Source of the DNA: Pyrinomonadaceae bacterium
GTDB taxonomy: Bacteria; Acidobacteriota; Blastocatellia; Pyrinomonadales; Pyrinomonadaceae
NCBI GenBank assembly: GCA_021228405.1
Contig: JAJQRF010000001.1
Coordinates: 762,452 to 826,451, forward strand
Length of the DNA: 64,000 bases
Reading direction: 5' to 3'
In this document: in pieces, positions 8,138 to 15,788 of the stretch
How positions within the stretch are numbered: position 1 is the stretch's first letter
How the letters are laid out: every line of letters begins with the position of its first letter
Made by a program: the position numbers and the translations under genes
Notes under the pieces: model-generated
What the model was told of the DNA's origin: nothing
The model's database searches: none
Seen by the model: the letters and a program-made list of their open reading frames with translations, nothing else

Positions 8138-8758
8138 ATGGAATTAACAGTTGCCATTACGGGCGCATCGGGCACGATCTATGCCGAAAGGGTTTTACAG
8201 CTTCTCGCCGCAAGCGGTGCGGTCAAAACGATCAATTTAATAATGTCGGGCGTGGTGCCGACCGTCGCACAGGTCGAACTCGGCGTTAATTTGAAGGAAC
8301 CGACGCAGGAAAAAATAAACGTCTGGCTCGGATTGGAAAAAGATTCAAAATTGATTCGCTATTGGCGGCTTGATAATCTAGCCGCGAAACCTTCGTCGGG
8401 TTCAAATAAACAAGCCGGAATGATAATCGTGCCGTGTTCGATGGGAACGCTCGGTGCGATCGCGAGCGGGGCGGGAACGAATCTGATCCATCGCGCGGCG
8501 GACGTTTGTATGAAGGAACAAAGAAAGCTCATCATCGTTCCGCGCGAAACGCCTTTTAATGCGATTCATCTCGAAAATATGCTGAAGCTGTCGCGGCTCG
8601 GCGTTTGCATTCTGCCCGCCAGTCCGTCGTTTTATCATCGCCCGAAAACGATCGACGATATGGTTAATCATTTGTGCTACAGGATTTTAGACCAATTCGA
8701 TATTCCGCATTCGCGTAAAACGCAATGGACGGGCGAGGAAGTAAGTGATAACGAATAA
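8138..8758 (+). CDS. ubiX: UbiX-family flavin prenyltransferase
   Basis: UbiX attaches a dimethylallyl group to FMN, producing the prenylated flavin used by UbiD-type decarboxylases. Family features are the N-terminal Rossmann start VAITGASGTIYAERVL, the motif IIVPCSMGTLGAIASG, the phosphate/flavin-binding LIIVPRETPFNAIHLENMLKL (split by one residue from the family pattern), and the C-terminal ILDQFDIPH. The 206-residue length is normal. Two genes downstream lies mqnD, so I infer that this is the UbiX-like partner of the futalosine menaquinone pathway (sometimes called MqnM). No UbiD homologue is in the window. The last five codons (VSDNE) and the stop lie inside a heptanucleotide hairpin element, so the C-terminus may be element-derived. 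Confidence 0.9.
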   Translation: MELTVAITGASGTIYAERVLQLLAASGAVKTINLIMSGVVPTVAQVELGVNLKEPTQEKINVWLGLEKDSKLIRYWRLDNLAAKPSSGSNKQAGMIIVPCSMGTLGAIASGAGTNLIHRAADVCMKEQRKLIIVPRETPFNAIHLENMLKLSRLGVCILPASPSFYHRPKTIDDMVNHLCYRILDQFDIPHSRKTQWTGEEVSDNE

Positions 8759-8814
8759 CTGATAAGTGATAAAGGATATGAAAAACTGTTTTCCGTTATC
8801 ACTTATCCACTATC
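8744..8814. repeat. Heptanucleotide hairpin element HE1 (GATAA family)
   Basis: The left arm is five consecutive 7-mers in perfect phase (agtgata, acgaata, actgata, agtgata, aaggata; 8744-8778). The right arm is three complementary 7-mers (cgttatc, acttatc, cactatc; 8794-8814). It overlaps the ubiX stop and ends 5 bases before the methyltransferase ATG. It shares 7-mers with HE2 at 11428. Confidence 0.8.
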
Positions 8815-8819
8815 AATCT

Positions 8820-9575
8820 ATGTCTGATACAGTCGAAAGATTTTCAAATCGCGTTGAGAATTACGTAAAATATCGTCCGTCGTATCCGCCTGAAGTTTTG
8901 GATTTGTTTCATAACGAAATGTTTCTGCAAACGGATTCGGTCATTGCCGATGTCGGTTCGGGAACTGGAATTTCAGCGAAGATTTTTCTCGAAAACGGCA
9001 ATAAAGTTTACGGTGTCGAACCGAACAAAGCGATGCGCGAAGCGGCGGAAGTTTTTTTGCAGGATTTTTCGCAGTTTGAAAGCGTTGAAGGAACTTCGGA
9101 AAATACGAATCTGCCCGATAAATCGGTTAATTTCATCGTCGCGGCACAGGCTTTTCACTGGTTCGATCCTGAAAAAACGCGCCCCGAGTTTCGGCGCATT
9201 TTGCGCGGTAACGGTTTTGTCGCGTTGATCTGGAACGAACGCCAACTTGATACGACTCCGTTTTTGCGCGGATATGAAGAAATTCTGAAAAAATACGGCA
9301 CGGATTACGAAAAAGTCCGTCACGATCATTTGGACGAAAAAATATTTGAAGTTTTTTTTCAAACCGAATTTTCGCACAAATCTTTCCTGAACGTTCAAAC
9401 CGTTGATTTTGAAGGATTAAAAGGCAGAATGCTGTCGTCGTCGTATATGCCCGGCGAAGACGATAAAGTTTTTGAGCCGATGATTGCTGAACTTCGTGAC
9501 CTCTTTGAGAAATACGCCGAAAACGGTAAAATAGAGATTTTATATAATACGAATATCTACTACACCCGATTTTAA
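8820..9575 (+). CDS. Class I SAM-dependent methyltransferase
   Basis: About 251 residues. Motif I for SAM binding is [16 protein letters not shown] (residues 37-52), followed by an acidic residue after strand 2 (GVEPNKAM) and [17 protein letters not shown], typical of Methyltransf_11-type enzymes. The substrate is unknown. It sits between ubiX and mqnD on the same strand, so a role in menaquinone methylation is possible. However, it does not show the usual UbiE/MenG signature, so I leave it generic. The frame is open upstream to 8766, but those 18 codons lie within a hairpin repeat; I chose the ATG at 8820 ([12 protein letters not shown]). Confidence 0.85.
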   Translation: MSDTVERFSNRVENYVKYRPSYPPEVLDLFHNEMFLQTDSVIADVGSGTGISAKIFLENGNKVYGVEPNKAMREAAEVFLQDFSQFESVEGTSENTNLPDKSVNFIVAAQAFHWFDPEKTRPEFRRILRGNGFVALIWNERQLDTTPFLRGYEEILKKYGTDYEKVRHDHLDEKIFEVFFQTEFSHKSFLNVQTVDFEGLKGRMLSSSYMPGEDDKVFEPMIAELRDLFEKYAENGKIEILYNTNIYYTRF

Positions 9576-9603
9576 GTTTTTTAGTTTTTACATTTTACAT
9601 TTT

Positions 9604-10464
9604 ATGGAAGCAACATCTGAAACAAAACCTGCCGTGAGAACAATTACCGTCGCGCATTCGCCCGATTCCGACGATGCTTTTATGTTCTACGGTTTGGCAA
9701 CCAACAAACTCGAAACCGAAGGATTAAAGTTTGAACACACTTTAAAGGACATTCAAACTCTCAACGAAGACGCAAAGAACGGCGTTTTCGATGTGACGGC
9801 GATCAGTTTTCACGCTTACGCATATCTCTCGGATAAATACGCGCTGTTGCCGCACGGCGCAAGCATCGGCGACAAATACGGTCCGATCGTCGTCGCCAAG
9901 GAGCAATATAAACCCGAAGACATTCCGAATCTGAAAATCGCCGTTCCGGGCGAATTGACGAGCGCGTTTCTGGCTCTGAAAATCTACAATCAGGATTTTG
10001 AATACGACGTGGTTCCGTTCGACGAGATAATCGATTACGTCTTGAAAGGAAAAGCCGACGCGGGACTTCTGATTCACGAAGGACAGCTTTTTTACAAGCA
10101 AATGGGCTTGAACAAAGTTCTCGATCTCGGCGAATGGTGGTTTGATAAGACAGGTCTGCCGTTGCCGATGGGCGGAAATGCGATCAAGCGCGAGCTTGGT
10201 GAAGATTTGATGAAACAGGTTTCAAAACATCTGCACCGAAGCATCGTTTATTCGATGGAAAACCGCGAGGACGCACTTGCCTACGCAATGCAGTTTGCCC
10301 GCGATATGCCGCCCGAACTGGCTGATCGTTTCGTCGCAATGTGGGTTAATGATCTGACGCTCGATTACGGCGAACGCGGAAAGGAAGGTGTGAAACGGCT
10401 TTTGCAGGAAGGTTATGAAAAAGGAATTATCCCGCACAAGGTCGAAGTCGAATTTGTGGATTAA
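9604..10464 (+). CDS. mqnD: 1,4-dihydroxy-6-naphthoate synthase MqnD
   Basis: MqnD converts cyclic dehypoxanthine futalosine to 1,4-dihydroxy-6-naphthoate in the futalosine route to menaquinone. The 286-residue protein has the periplasmic-binding-protein-like fold typical of MqnA/MqnD. It shows the diagnostic [15 protein letters not shown] near the N-terminus, [21 protein letters not shown], a hinge segment [15 protein letters not shown], and [11 protein letters not shown]. The last half carries [15 protein letters not shown], characteristic of MqnD. With ubiX upstream this suggests a menaquinone cluster at 8138-10464. An intrinsic terminator follows. Confidence 0.93.
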   Translation: MEATSETKPAVRTITVAHSPDSDDAFMFYGLATNKLETEGLKFEHTLKDIQTLNEDAKNGVFDVTAISFHAYAYLSDKYALLPHGASIGDKYGPIVVAKEQYKPEDIPNLKIAVPGELTSAFLALKIYNQDFEYDVVPFDEIIDYVLKGKADAGLLIHEGQLFYKQMGLNKVLDLGEWWFDKTGLPLPMGGNAIKRELGEDLMKQVSKHLHRSIVYSMENREDALAYAMQFARDMPPELADRFVAMWVNDLTLDYGERGKEGVKRLLQEGYEKGIIPHKVEVEFVD

Positions 10465-10484
10465 TTTCTGCAAAACTAAATTTA

Positions 10485-10528
10485 TAAAAAAAGGCGCGGA
10501 AATTATTCGGTTTCGCGTCTTTTTTTTC
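10485..10528 (+). terminator. Terminator after mqnD
   Basis: An A-run and near-complementary arms (aaaaaaggcgcggaa / tttcgcgtctttttt) form a stem followed by a T-run on the plus strand, about 20 bases past the mqnD stop. Confidence 0.7.
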
Positions 10529-10596
10529 GATAAGATTTGTCAACTTTTCCCCAATTTCCGGCATCTATTCACTAGCTTTCAGAAAAAGGTAAAAAG

Positions 10597-11424
10597 ATGA
10601 AAAGAATAATTGCTTTCGGTTTATTTATTTTTTGTATTTCGATCTTTTCCGCTTCGGCGCAGACTTCGACCATTTCAAAAGTAGAACTCAGCCAGACGGA
10701 TATTGATAAGATCATCAAAAAATTTACGGCAAATGAGGCGGAATTTCGCGCCGCTCTGACGAATTACGTTTTTAATCGTTATGCGGTCGTGCAAACGGTC
10801 GGAATGGGCGGACAGATCACCGGATCGTTCGAGCGCGATTCGTTTATGAGCCTCACGCCGGACGGACAAAGATTTGAAAAAATTCTTCGTGCCCCGGTTG
10901 CGACAACTCCGCCGGGATTTATCACGCCTGAAGATTTGGAAGATTTGGGCGGCGTAAATCCGTTTGCGATCGAGCCTTCACGGGTTAATGAATACAATTT
11001 CGTTTATCTCGGCAAAGAGAAGATCGACGAATTGAATCTGCACGTTTTTGAAGTCACGCCGAAAGTAATTCCGAATCCGAAAAAGACCCCGCTTCGTCTT
11101 TTCACGGGCAGAATCTGGGTTGACGATACGGATTTTATGATCGTCAAATCGAAAGGCAAAGCCGTTCCCGAAACAAAGGAAAACAAATTTCCCGTCGTCG
11201 AAACGTGGCGCGAAAACGTTGATGACAAATACTGGTTTCCATCTTATGCTTCGTCAAATGACGAATTGGTTTTCGACGACGGTTCGACGGTCAAGCTCAG
11301 GATGCGCATCAAATTCAAAGATTACAAACAAGGCAGAAGCGACGTGAAGATTTTGGATGACGATGTAGTTGTCGAAGACGAAAAACCCGCGGCAACGCCG
11401 GCACCGGCACCGAAAAAACCTTAA
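10597..11424 (+). CDS. Secreted protein of unknown function, possibly LolA/LppX-like fold
   Basis: 275 residues with a signal peptide (1-21, cleavage SASA-Q). The mature part contains YVFNRYAVVQTV followed by beta-strand-rich sequence and NEYNFVYLGKEKIDELNLHVFEVTPK, then GRIWVDDTDFMIVKSKGKAVPE. This pattern of outer-membrane-lipoprotein-sorting-like proteins has strands ending in 'wvD.....kv.g'. The C-terminus is acidic then Pro/Ala-rich (EDEKPAATPAPAPKKP), a likely disordered tail. I infer a periplasmic protein with a lipoprotein-carrier-like fold; no partner genes are adjacent. AAAGG precedes the ATG. Confidence 0.8.
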   Translation: MKRIIAFGLFIFCISIFSASAQTSTISKVELSQTDIDKIIKKFTANEAEFRAALTNYVFNRYAVVQTVGMGGQITGSFERDSFMSLTPDGQRFEKILRAPVATTPPGFITPEDLEDLGGVNPFAIEPSRVNEYNFVYLGKEKIDELNLHVFEVTPKVIPNPKKTPLRLFTGRIWVDDTDFMIVKSKGKAVPETKENKFPVVETWRENVDDKYWFPSYASSNDELVFDDGSTVKLRMRIKFKDYKQGRSDVKILDDDVVVEDEKPAATPAPAPKKP

Positions 11425-11427
11425 TTA

Positions 11428-11533
11428 ACGGATAACGAAAAACGGATAGTCGGCAGATTAAAGTGCTGACTATCCGTTTTGATATAAAAACAAAACTCCG
11501 TTATCAGTTATCCGTTATAAGTTATTCACTATT
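11428..11533. repeat. Heptanucleotide hairpin element HE2 (GATAA family)
   Basis: Phased 7-mers acggata, acgaaaa, acggata (11428-11448) face tatccgt at 11471. A second run cgttatc, agttatc, cgttata, agttatt, cactatt follows (11499-11533). It can fold as nested hairpins. It spans the whole gap between two convergent genes and covers the last codons of plsC. The 7-mers match HE1 at 8744. Confidence 0.78.
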
Positions 11534-12317
11534 TTCCGAGTTCTTCCGCAATGGCTCCACGAGTTTTACTTAATAATTCCGACAGGTCATTTTCCGATAA
11601 ACCTTTCGTTTCGACCGCCGGAAGCAAAACGATCTCCATTGTTCCCGCATTTGCCACGCCCGTTTTTTTGCCCATCAGGTAATCGGTATTTTTGATCGCG
11701 ACGGGAATGATCGCCGCACCGGTTTGCAAGGCAACGTGAAACGCGCCTTTTTTGAACGGGAGAAGCTCGCCCGGCATCGCCCGGGTGCCTTCGGCAAACA
11801 GACCGAAGGAATAACCGCTTGCGACCGTTTCGCGCATTTTTTCCATCGTTTCGAGTGCGCGTTGCGGATTTGAACGGTCGATTGCCAGAAATTTGATGAA
11901 CTGCATTCCGCGTCCCAGCACGGGAACTTTCAAAACTTCTTTTTTTGCGATCAGCCCGATGCGCGTTCCGGCATAGGCAAAAAGCGCGGTCGTGTCGATA
12001 TAAGAACGATGATTGGCGACAAAAATATAAGATTTGCCGTCTTCCAGATTTTCCCTGCCCGAAACTTTCACCTTTACGCCCGAGCCGCGAATCCACGTCT
12101 TCGCGCCCCAAACGCATAGACGGTAGAGTTTCATCCGGCGGTTAATCAACTGCAAAAAGGTCATCGCGGGCAAAGCAATAAAAAGCAGTAAAAATCCGGC
12201 AAACGCCAAACTCCACCAGTAACGAAGTTTGCCGATGATGCTCGATTTGTTAGAATCCTTGACAGGAAACATCAATTTTTTATTATCTCGAATTGCTTCA
12301 AGGGAAACATTTTGCAT
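11529..12317 (-). CDS. plsC: 1-acyl-sn-glycerol-3-phosphate acyltransferase (PlsC family)
   Basis: PlsC acylates lysophosphatidic acid in phospholipid synthesis at the inner membrane. A membrane segment (WWSLAFAGFLLLFIALPAMTFL) precedes the catalytic domain. It shows the HX4D motif (NHRSYID), the arginine-containing block after it, and FAEGTR. The first residues are uncertain. The frame is open to 12344; I give the ATG at 12317 (MQNVSLEA), but the ATG at about 12272 (MFPVKDSN) is equally plausible. The 12317 start lies in the palindrome GCATGC that also holds the ATG of the divergent M14 gene, so both cannot have normal promoters if both start there. The C-terminal codons overlap HE2. Confidence 0.88.
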   Translation of the reverse strand: MQNVSLEAIRDNKKLMFPVKDSNKSSIIGKLRYWWSLAFAGFLLLFIALPAMTFLQLINRRMKLYRLCVWGAKTWIRGSGVKVKVSGRENLEDGKSYIFVANHRSYIDTTALFAYAGTRIGLIAKKEVLKVPVLGRGMQFIKFLAIDRSNPQRALETMEKMRETVASGYSFGLFAEGTRAMPGELLPFKKGAFHVALQTGAAIIPVAIKNTDYLMGKKTGVANAGTMEIVLLPAVETKGLSENDLSELLSKTRGAIAEELGK

Positions 12318-14757
12318 GCACAATAGTCTAAAGTCTAAAGTCAAAAGTTCAAAGTCAGTGGTCAGTGGTCAGTGGTCAGTGGTCAGTTTGTTTTTACTGA
12401 TTTTCTTCTTGCTGACCACCGACCACAGTCCACTGACCACTGTAAAAGCGCAAGTTCCGTCGCCGAAATCCGTTTTAGGTTTTCAACCGACCGACGATAA
12501 AACCATCGCCGACTGGACACAGATCACGAATTATTTCGGCAAACTGGACGCGGCGAGCGGGAAGATTTCAGTTAAAGAGATCGGCAAAACGACGCTCGGA
12601 AAACCAATGATCGTAGCATTCATTTCTTCGGCGGAAAATCTCAAAAATCTCGAAAAATATCGACAGATAAACGCGAAATTGGCGAATCCGCAAACAGTAG
12701 GTCAGAATGAACTGGAAAATCTCGTCAAGACAGGAAAAACCATTGTTTCGATTTCGTGTTCGATTCATTCGACCGAGATCGTCGCGTCGCAAATGTCGAT
12801 GAATCTTGCGTTTGAGCTTGCAACGGCGACCGACGAAGGCACTAAGGAAATTTTAGACAACACGATTCTTTTGCTGATTCCGTCATCGAATCCTGACGGC
12901 ATCGACATCGTGACAAACTGGTATCGCAAAACTCTGGGCACAAAATCGGAAGGCTCTGCGCCGCCCGAACTTTATCATCACTACGCCGGACACGATAACA
13001 ACCGCGATTGGTTTATGCTCAATCTACAGGAAACGCGGAACATTACGAAACTTTACTGGCAGGAATGGTTTCCGCAGTTCGTTTACGACGTTCATCAAAT
13101 GGGACAAACGGGCGCGAGATTTATCATTCCGCCGTTTTTCGATCCGCCGAATCCGCGCATTTCACCGCTCGTTTTGCGCGAAGTCGGGCTGGTCGGCTAC
13201 AAAATGGCGGCTGATCTGCAAGCGAAAAACATCGCGGGCGTAGCGACGAATACGACTTTCGATACGTGGTGGCACGGCGGTTTTCGTTCCGCGCCTTATT
13301 ATCACAATTCGATCGGCATTTTGTCCGAAGCCGCGAGTGCCGATCTGATGTCGCCCGTGACGATCACAAAAGAACAGATGCAGAAATCGCGCGGCGGACG
13401 CGGACTTGCATCCGCGCTCGAAACGGCGACGAATCATCCCGACGTGTGGCAGGGCGGTTTGTGGCGACCGCGCGATATTGCCGAAATTGAAATGACGGCT
13501 TCGCGTGGGCTTCTCGAAGTTGCGGCGAAATTTCGTCCGCGCTATCTGCGTAATTTTTACGAACTCGGACGCGCCAATCTCGAACCTAAACAAAACGAAC
13601 CCCAAGCATTCGTGATCGCGGGCGGACAGCCGAACGGCGAAGCGGTTTCGCGTCTGCTCGAAATTTTAATGTGGCAAGGCATCGAAATCTACCGGATGAC
13701 CGAAGAAGGTTATTTTGCAATGGAAGCCGCCAAACGCAACGATTTTCACGAAATGCCGCTCGGTTCGTTCCTGATTTTCGTCAATCAGGCGCAGAAAAAT
13801 AATATTTTGAGTCTTTTTGAACGGCAGGTTTACCCGAACAGATTGAACGCGAACGGCGAAGCCGAAGTGCCGTATGACGTGGCGGGCTGGACTTTGCCTT
13901 TGCAGATGGGCGTTGAATCGGACGCGGTTTGGAATACGCGTGATTTGGAAAAATTCAAAAAAACGCTGAAAAAACTGGAAAACATCAACCAGGCACGTGA
14001 CGTTTTGAACATCGCGCCGGCGAAGGAATCATTCGCAAAAATTACGAATCCGCTGAAAACGAATCCGAAAATAGGACTTTATAAACCTTTTACTTCTTCG
14101 ATGGATGAAGGTTGGACGCGGCTTGTTTTCGATAATTTTCAGATTCCTTTTTCGTCCGTTTCAAACAATGATTTCCGCACTAACAACTTAAATTTCGATG
14201 CGCTCATCTTACCTGCTGACGGTGAAAATACGATTCTTAACGGATTCAGCGCGACGCGTTATCCCGAAGAATTTGCGGGCGGAATCGGTGAAGCGGGCGT
14301 TGAAAATTTGAAGAAATTCGTCGAAAACGGCGGAAAACTTATTTGTTTCGACGATTCGTGCGAACTCGTTATCAAACGTTTCGGGCTTCCGGTGAAAAAT
14401 GCTTTGAAGGATTTGAAACGCAGTGAATTTTACAATCCGGGTTCGATCGTAAGTTTGGAAACCGACACGAAAAATCCGCTTGCAAAAGGAGTTTGGGAAG
14501 ACACGCCGGCATATTTTACGAACAGTTCGGCGTTTGAGATAACGGACGAAACAAAGTTCAAAAGCGTCGCGAAATATGCCGCGAAAGACGCGCTTTTATC
14601 AGGTTGGATGCTCGGCGAAAAATTCGTCAACGGGAAAACCGCCGTCGCCGAAACCGCTTACGGCAAAGGGAAAATCATTCTTTTCGCCTTCCGCCCGCAA
14701 CATCGCGGACAATCCTGGGCGACGTTTCCGTTCATCTTTAACTCGTTGGAAAAATAG
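12316..14757 (+). CDS. Exported M14-family zinc carboxypeptidase
   Basis: About 813 residues. The M14 catalytic residues are visible: H151 and E154 in SCSIHSTEIVAS, the Arg in HDNNRDWFMLN (R230), and H260 in VYDVHQMG. The C-terminal half (about residues 470-813) has a glutamine-amidotransferase-like region, as in several large M14 proteins of Acidobacteria and Bacteroidetes. The predicted signal peptide (VVSLFLLIFFLL core, cleavage near VKA-Q) is encoded entirely by heptanucleotide hairpin HE3, so the start is uncertain. The ATG at 12316 gives the longest sensible signal; GTG codons inside the repeat are alternatives. uvsE follows after about 20 bases, possibly in one transcript. Confidence 0.87.
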   Translation: MHNSLKSKVKSSKSVVSGQWSVVSLFLLIFFLLTTDHSPLTTVKAQVPSPKSVLGFQPTDDKTIADWTQITNYFGKLDAASGKISVKEIGKTTLGKPMIVAFISSAENLKNLEKYRQINAKLANPQTVGQNELENLVKTGKTIVSISCSIHSTEIVASQMSMNLAFELATATDEGTKEILDNTILLLIPSSNPDGIDIVTNWYRKTLGTKSEGSAPPELYHHYAGHDNNRDWFMLNLQETRNITKLYWQEWFPQFVYDVHQMGQTGARFIIPPFFDPPNPRISPLVLREVGLVGYKMAADLQAKNIAGVATNTTFDTWWHGGFRSAPYYHNSIGILSEAASADLMSPVTITKEQMQKSRGGRGLASALETATNHPDVWQGGLWRPRDIAEIEMTASRGLLEVAAKFRPRYLRNFYELGRANLEPKQNEPQAFVIAGGQPNGEAVSRLLEILMWQGIEIYRMTEEGYFAMEAAKRNDFHEMPLGSFLIFVNQAQKNNILSLFERQVYPNRLNANGEAEVPYDVAGWTLPLQMGVESDAVWNTRDLEKFKKTLKKLENINQARDVLNIAPAKESFAKITNPLKTNPKIGLYKPFTSSMDEGWTRLVFDNFQIPFSSVSNNDFRTNNLNFDALILPADGENTILNGFSATRYPEEFAGGIGEAGVENLKKFVENGGKLICFDDSCELVIKRFGLPVKNALKDLKRSEFYNPGSIVSLETDTKNPLAKGVWEDTPAYFTNSSAFEITDETKFKSVAKYAAKDALLSGWMLGEKFVNGKTAVAETAYGKGKIILFAFRPQHRGQSWATFPFIFNSLEK
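12326..12442. repeat. Heptanucleotide hairpin element HE3 inside a signal-peptide coding region
   Basis: The left arm is nine phased 7-mers (gtctaaa twice, gtcaaaa, gttcaaa, gtcagtg four times, gtcagtt; 12326-12388). The right arm is ctgacca, ccgacca, cagtcca, ctgacca (12412-12439). The 23-nt loop encodes the hydrophobic core of the M14 signal peptide. The arms can form a stem of about 27 bp with few mismatches. Confidence 0.88.
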
Positions 14758-14778
14758 AGTTTCGGGCAAGGGGAATTT

Positions 14779-15684
14779 ATGAAAACACAGACGCAATGCG
14801 TTAAAAACAATCTTGGTTTGGTGTGCATCACGCATTCGGAAGACGTGCGTTACAAAACGACGACGCGGAAAAATCTGCTCTCACTCGATGAATCGGCGCA
14901 GAAGGAGAAGCTTCGCACGATCTATACTGAAAACATTGCGCGTTTGAAAAAAGCGATCGAATTTTGTCTGGCAAACGACATAAATCTGTATCGGATGACT
15001 TCCGCGCTTTTTCCTTTTTCCGACGAAAAAATGGGTGCGGAAATATTGGAAGATTTTACCGACGATTTATCAGACATCGGGACAAATGCGCTCGCAAAAG
15101 GCTTGCGGCTCGTTTTGCATCCCGATCAGTTCGTCGTTTTGAGTTCCGATTCGGAAAACGTCATCGCCAACAGCGTGAAGATTTTGAAAATGCACGCGAA
15201 AACGATGGATTTGCTCAAACAGCCGCGTTCGGAATGGGCGGCGATGAATATTCACGGCGGAAAAAGCGGCAGAATCGATAAACTGGTTTCGGAGATCGGA
15301 AAACTTCCTGAAGAAATCCGTTCGCGCATCACGTTTGAAAACGACGAATACGCTTATTCTTCGGCGGAAATTCTCGAAGTTTGCCGCCGCGCAAATGTTC
15401 CGATGGTTTTCGACGCGCATCATCACATTTGCCGCGAAAATCTTGAAAATTACAATGATCCGTCGGTCGAAGCAACATTCTGGGCGGCGCGGGAAACGTG
15501 GAAAAAGCCGGAAAATCAAATGGTTCACATTTCAAACGGGCGCGAAAAATTCGGCGACCGTGCCCACAGCGACCTGATCTTTACGATGCCCGAAGTTTTC
15601 CGTTTCGCGCCTTGGATCGAAGTCGAAGCCAAGCACAAGGAGCTTGCAATCGCCAAATTGCAAACCGAATGGCTTCAAAAATAA
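14779..15684 (+). CDS. uvsE: UV damage endonuclease UvsE (UvdE)
   Basis: UvsE nicks DNA 5' of UV photoproducts and abasic sites, starting an excision repair route independent of UvrABC. The 301-residue TIM-barrel protein shows the family pattern: GLVCIT near the N-terminus, RMTSALFPF, LVLHPDQFVVLSS, MNIHGGKSGR, RITFENDE, and the metal-binding VPMVFDAHHHICRENLE. These supply the His/Glu/Asp ligands. It begins 21 bases after the M14 stop and has GGGG/AAGG-type sequence upstream. Nothing suggests damage or transfer. Confidence 0.95.
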   Translation: MKTQTQCVKNNLGLVCITHSEDVRYKTTTRKNLLSLDESAQKEKLRTIYTENIARLKKAIEFCLANDINLYRMTSALFPFSDEKMGAEILEDFTDDLSDIGTNALAKGLRLVLHPDQFVVLSSDSENVIANSVKILKMHAKTMDLLKQPRSEWAAMNIHGGKSGRIDKLVSEIGKLPEEIRSRITFENDEYAYSSAEILEVCRRANVPMVFDAHHHICRENLENYNDPSVEATFWAARETWKKPENQMVHISNGREKFGDRAHSDLIFTMPEVFRFAPWIEVEAKHKELAIAKLQTEWLQK

Positions 15685-15788
15685 AAAGCAAACGGCTTGA
15701 TTTGAATAACTTTGCCATTTTTGGACAAGTTTCCAGATCGAGCTTTCCATATTCAGAAAACTCCCGTTAGGTGTTACTATTTATTGCT

